Source: JAJXWB01 sp037044955 (lineage in GTDB: Bacteria; Pseudomonadota; Alphaproteobacteria; Rhizobiales; Beijerinckiaceae). From it: a stretch of DNA of 64,000 bases. A model generated the notes under the pieces. That model made no database searches, was not told the origin of the DNA, and worked only from the letters and a program-made list of their open reading frames with translations. The translations under genes were made by a program, and so were the position numbers. Position 1 is the stretch's first letter. Every line of letters begins with the position of its first letter. The DNA is taken from positions 1 to 64,000 of the forward strand of contig JBAOHX010000001.1 of the NCBI GenBank assembly GCA_037044955.1, given 5' to 3'. Shown here piece by piece: positions 62,464 to 64,000 of this stretch.

Positions 62464-64000
62464 ATGCGCATCACCAAGCAGAACCTTCTGGCCGGCGTCA
62501 TGGCGCCGGCGCTTCTCATTGCGCAGGCGAGCGCGGGGCTGGCGGCCGGCGCCGCCGGCCTTCAACTGGCGCAGGCGCAGCCCGAACAGGGTCGCGAGAA
62601 CCGCCAAGGGCAGCCGGTGCGGCCTGCCGCCCCCGCGGCCCGCCCGCCGCAAGCGCCGGCCGCCGTTCCAAATGCCGCGCAACCCCGCCCGGCGCCTGTC
62701 CCGCACGCCGCCCCGCCCGCGCAGCCGATGCGCCAGCCCGCGCAGGCGCCGGAAGCGCCGCGCGTCCAGCCGCCGCGTCCCGCCCCGGCAGCGCCGCCGC
62801 CGCACGCGCCGCCGCCGAGCGCGCCCCGCGCGGCGCAACCCTCAGTGCAGCCGCCCGCGCAAACCGCCCCCCGTCCGGCGCCCGAGCCGCCGCGCATCCA
62901 GCAGCGTCCGGCGGTCGCGCCGCCGGCCGCGAATCGCGAGGCGACGCCGCAGCCCCAACGCGAGCCGCCGAGACCCGGCCCTGCCGGCGCTTCGCCGCAA
63001 CCGCGCGCCCCGGCGGGCGGCCCGCCGGCTTCGGCGCCGCAGTCCCCGAATAGCGTTCCGCAGCCGCCCCGCGCCCAGCCCGCGCCCGGCGCTGCGCCAC
63101 CCGCCGCAACGAGGAGGCGCCCCCTCCGCCCAGCCCTCGCCTGTCGCGCCCCCGCCCTCAGCCGGTCGCCCGGCGCCGGTCCCCGGGCAGGGCGCTCGCC
63201 CGCAGCAGGGCGGCCCGCTGCCGCCCCTGCCCGGACAGCCGCCGCGCCCGGCGCCCGGCGGCGCCCAACCCGGCGCCCCGCTCGCGCCGCCGCCTCCGGC
63301 GACGGCTGCGCCGTCGACCGTTCCGCAGCCGGGCGCGCCGGCCGCCAACGCGCCGGTGCAACGTGTGCCAGACGCGCCGGCGGGCCAGCCGCCGCGCGCG
63401 GGCGGTTCCGGCCGCATCGGGCCGGCCGGCGCGGCGGCTCTCGGCGCCGCCGCCGGCGCGGTCGGCGGCTTCCTGCTGACGCGGCCGGGCGCCGAGCCGC
63501 GCTCGCTCGACGCCGTGCAGCGCGAGCGACGCGAATATCGCGACAGGGACGCGCTCGTCTATCAGGAGCCGGGCCGCACCATCGTGCGCGACGGCGACCG
63601 CTACTTCCTGCGCCACGACGAGAACGAGCGCTTTCGCGCGCTTGGCGGCGACGTGCGCAGCGAGCGGCGCGGCGACCAGTTCGTGACCGTCTATCGCGGC
63701 CGCGACGGCGACGAGGTCGTCACCATCACCGACGCCGACGGCAATCTGATCCGTCGCTACCGTCGTGCGCGCGACGGGTCGGAGATCGTCATCATCGACA
63801 ACAGCTATCGCGGCGGCCAGCGCGCCTATGCCGACGAAGTCGTCGTGCTGCCGCCGCCGCCGCTGCGCATTCCGGCGGAGCGCTACATCGTCGACGCCGC
63901 CGGCGCGGACGAGCGCCTGATCTACGATACGCTGACCGCGCCGCCGGTCGCGCCGATCCCGCGCCGCTTCACGCTCGACGAAATCCGATCGAGCCCGGAC
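62464..64000 (+). CDS. Proline-rich OmpA-family protein, N-terminal part, +1 frame break (cut by window end)
   Basis: ATG 62464 begins a signal peptide (LLAGVMAPALLIAQASAGLAAG). More than 200 residues very rich in Pro, Ala, Gln and Arg follow. At about 63108-63116 one extra base breaks the frame; afterwards GGAPSAQPSPVAPPPS continues to a short hydrophobic segment (AALGAAAGAVGGFLL). Charged repeats rich in Arg/Asp come next (QRERREYRDRDALVYQEPG, DGDEVVTITDADGNLIRR) up to the window end. This is the layout of Hyphomicrobiales OmpA-family proteins, whose C-terminal OmpA domain would lie beyond 64000. It probably anchors the outer membrane to peptidoglycan. Confidence 0.75.
   Translation, partial: MRITKQNLLAGVMAPALLIAQASAGLAAGAAGLQLAQAQPEQGRENRQGQPVRPAAPAARPPQAPAAVPNAAQPRPAPVPHAAPPAQPMRQPAQAPEAPRVQPPRPAPAAPPPHAPPPSAPRAAQPSVQPPAQTAPRPAPEPPRIQQRPAVAPPAANREATPQPQREPPRPGPAGASPQPRAPAGGPPASAPQSPNSVPQPPRAQPAPGAAPPAATRRRPLRPALACRAPALSRSPGAGPRAGRSPAAGRPAAAPARTAAAPGARRRPTRRPARAAASGDGCAVDRSAAGRAGRQRAGATCARRAGGPAAARGRFRPHRAGRRGGSRRRRRRGRRLPADAAGRRAALARRRAARATRISRQGRARLSGAGPHHRARRRPLLPAPRRERALSRAWRRRAQRAARRPVRDRLSRPRRRRGRHHHRRRRQSDPSLPSCARRVGDRHHRQQLSRRPARLCRRSRRAAAAAAAHSGGALHRRRRRRGRAPDLRYADRAAGRADPAPLHARRNPIEPG

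Overview
This 64 kb window is G+C-rich bacterial chromosome with no plasmid, phage, transposon or CRISPR signature. Gene style points to an alphaproteobacterium, most likely of the order Hyphomicrobiales (Rhizobiales). The signs are Liv-type solute uptake in bulk, a Nac-type LysR, a KGG stress protein behind a GGAAC-N16-CGTT (EcfG-type) promoter, a cytochrome c2, a proline-rich OmpA-family protein and many ATGA stop/start overlaps. The genus cannot be fixed from sequence alone.

Layout. 1-1414: start of an exported protein and a divergent AraC-type regulator. 1486-18799: a LysR gene divergent from one long catabolic operon. It holds an aldehyde dehydrogenase, a ThDP enzyme, a complete Liv-type importer with LivM, LivG and LivF fused in one chain, a sugar-isomerase-like TIM barrel, two NAD-dependent epimerases, a cupin, an SDR, a KstD-like flavoprotein and a TcuA/TcuB pair. 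18819-28913: two divergent acyl-CoA operons (NPD-like flavoenzyme, SDR, two MaoC halves and an SCP2-type thiolase leftwards; solute-binding protein, two CoA ligases, an enoyl-CoA hydratase and a TetR regulator rightwards). They share a promoter region holding a near-perfect 22-bp dyad. 28935-31541: a formate/nitrite channel with a phosphatase-kinase fusion. 31991-38435: a second Liv-type importer whose operon includes a CoA-ligase-like protein with a degraded ATP motif. 38673-46085: CorA-like protein, DUF2946/TonB receptor/PepSY module and a lone Wza-like lipoprotein. 46303-64000: mainly housekeeping and stress genes (CMD protein, SDR, HAD phosphatase, cytochrome c, CysG, KGG protein, two acyltransferases, tRNA-Gly, AKR, a two-component system, a CoA ligase, a monooxygenase and an OmpA-family protein cut by the window end).

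How the genes work together: about 36 kb (1.5-38.4) is devoted to importing small organic acids with high-affinity ABC systems and degrading them, one branch through dehydrogenases, epimerases and flavoproteins, the other through CoA thioesters and beta-oxidation-like steps. The substrates are not identifiable from sequence.

Quality note: ten coding regions contain eleven reading-frame breaks (two genes have two each), and every one is repaired by removing a single base. Several sit in short homopolymers. A systematic insertion error in the assembly explains this better than ten independent pseudogenes, so I annotate these as whole genes with a marked break.
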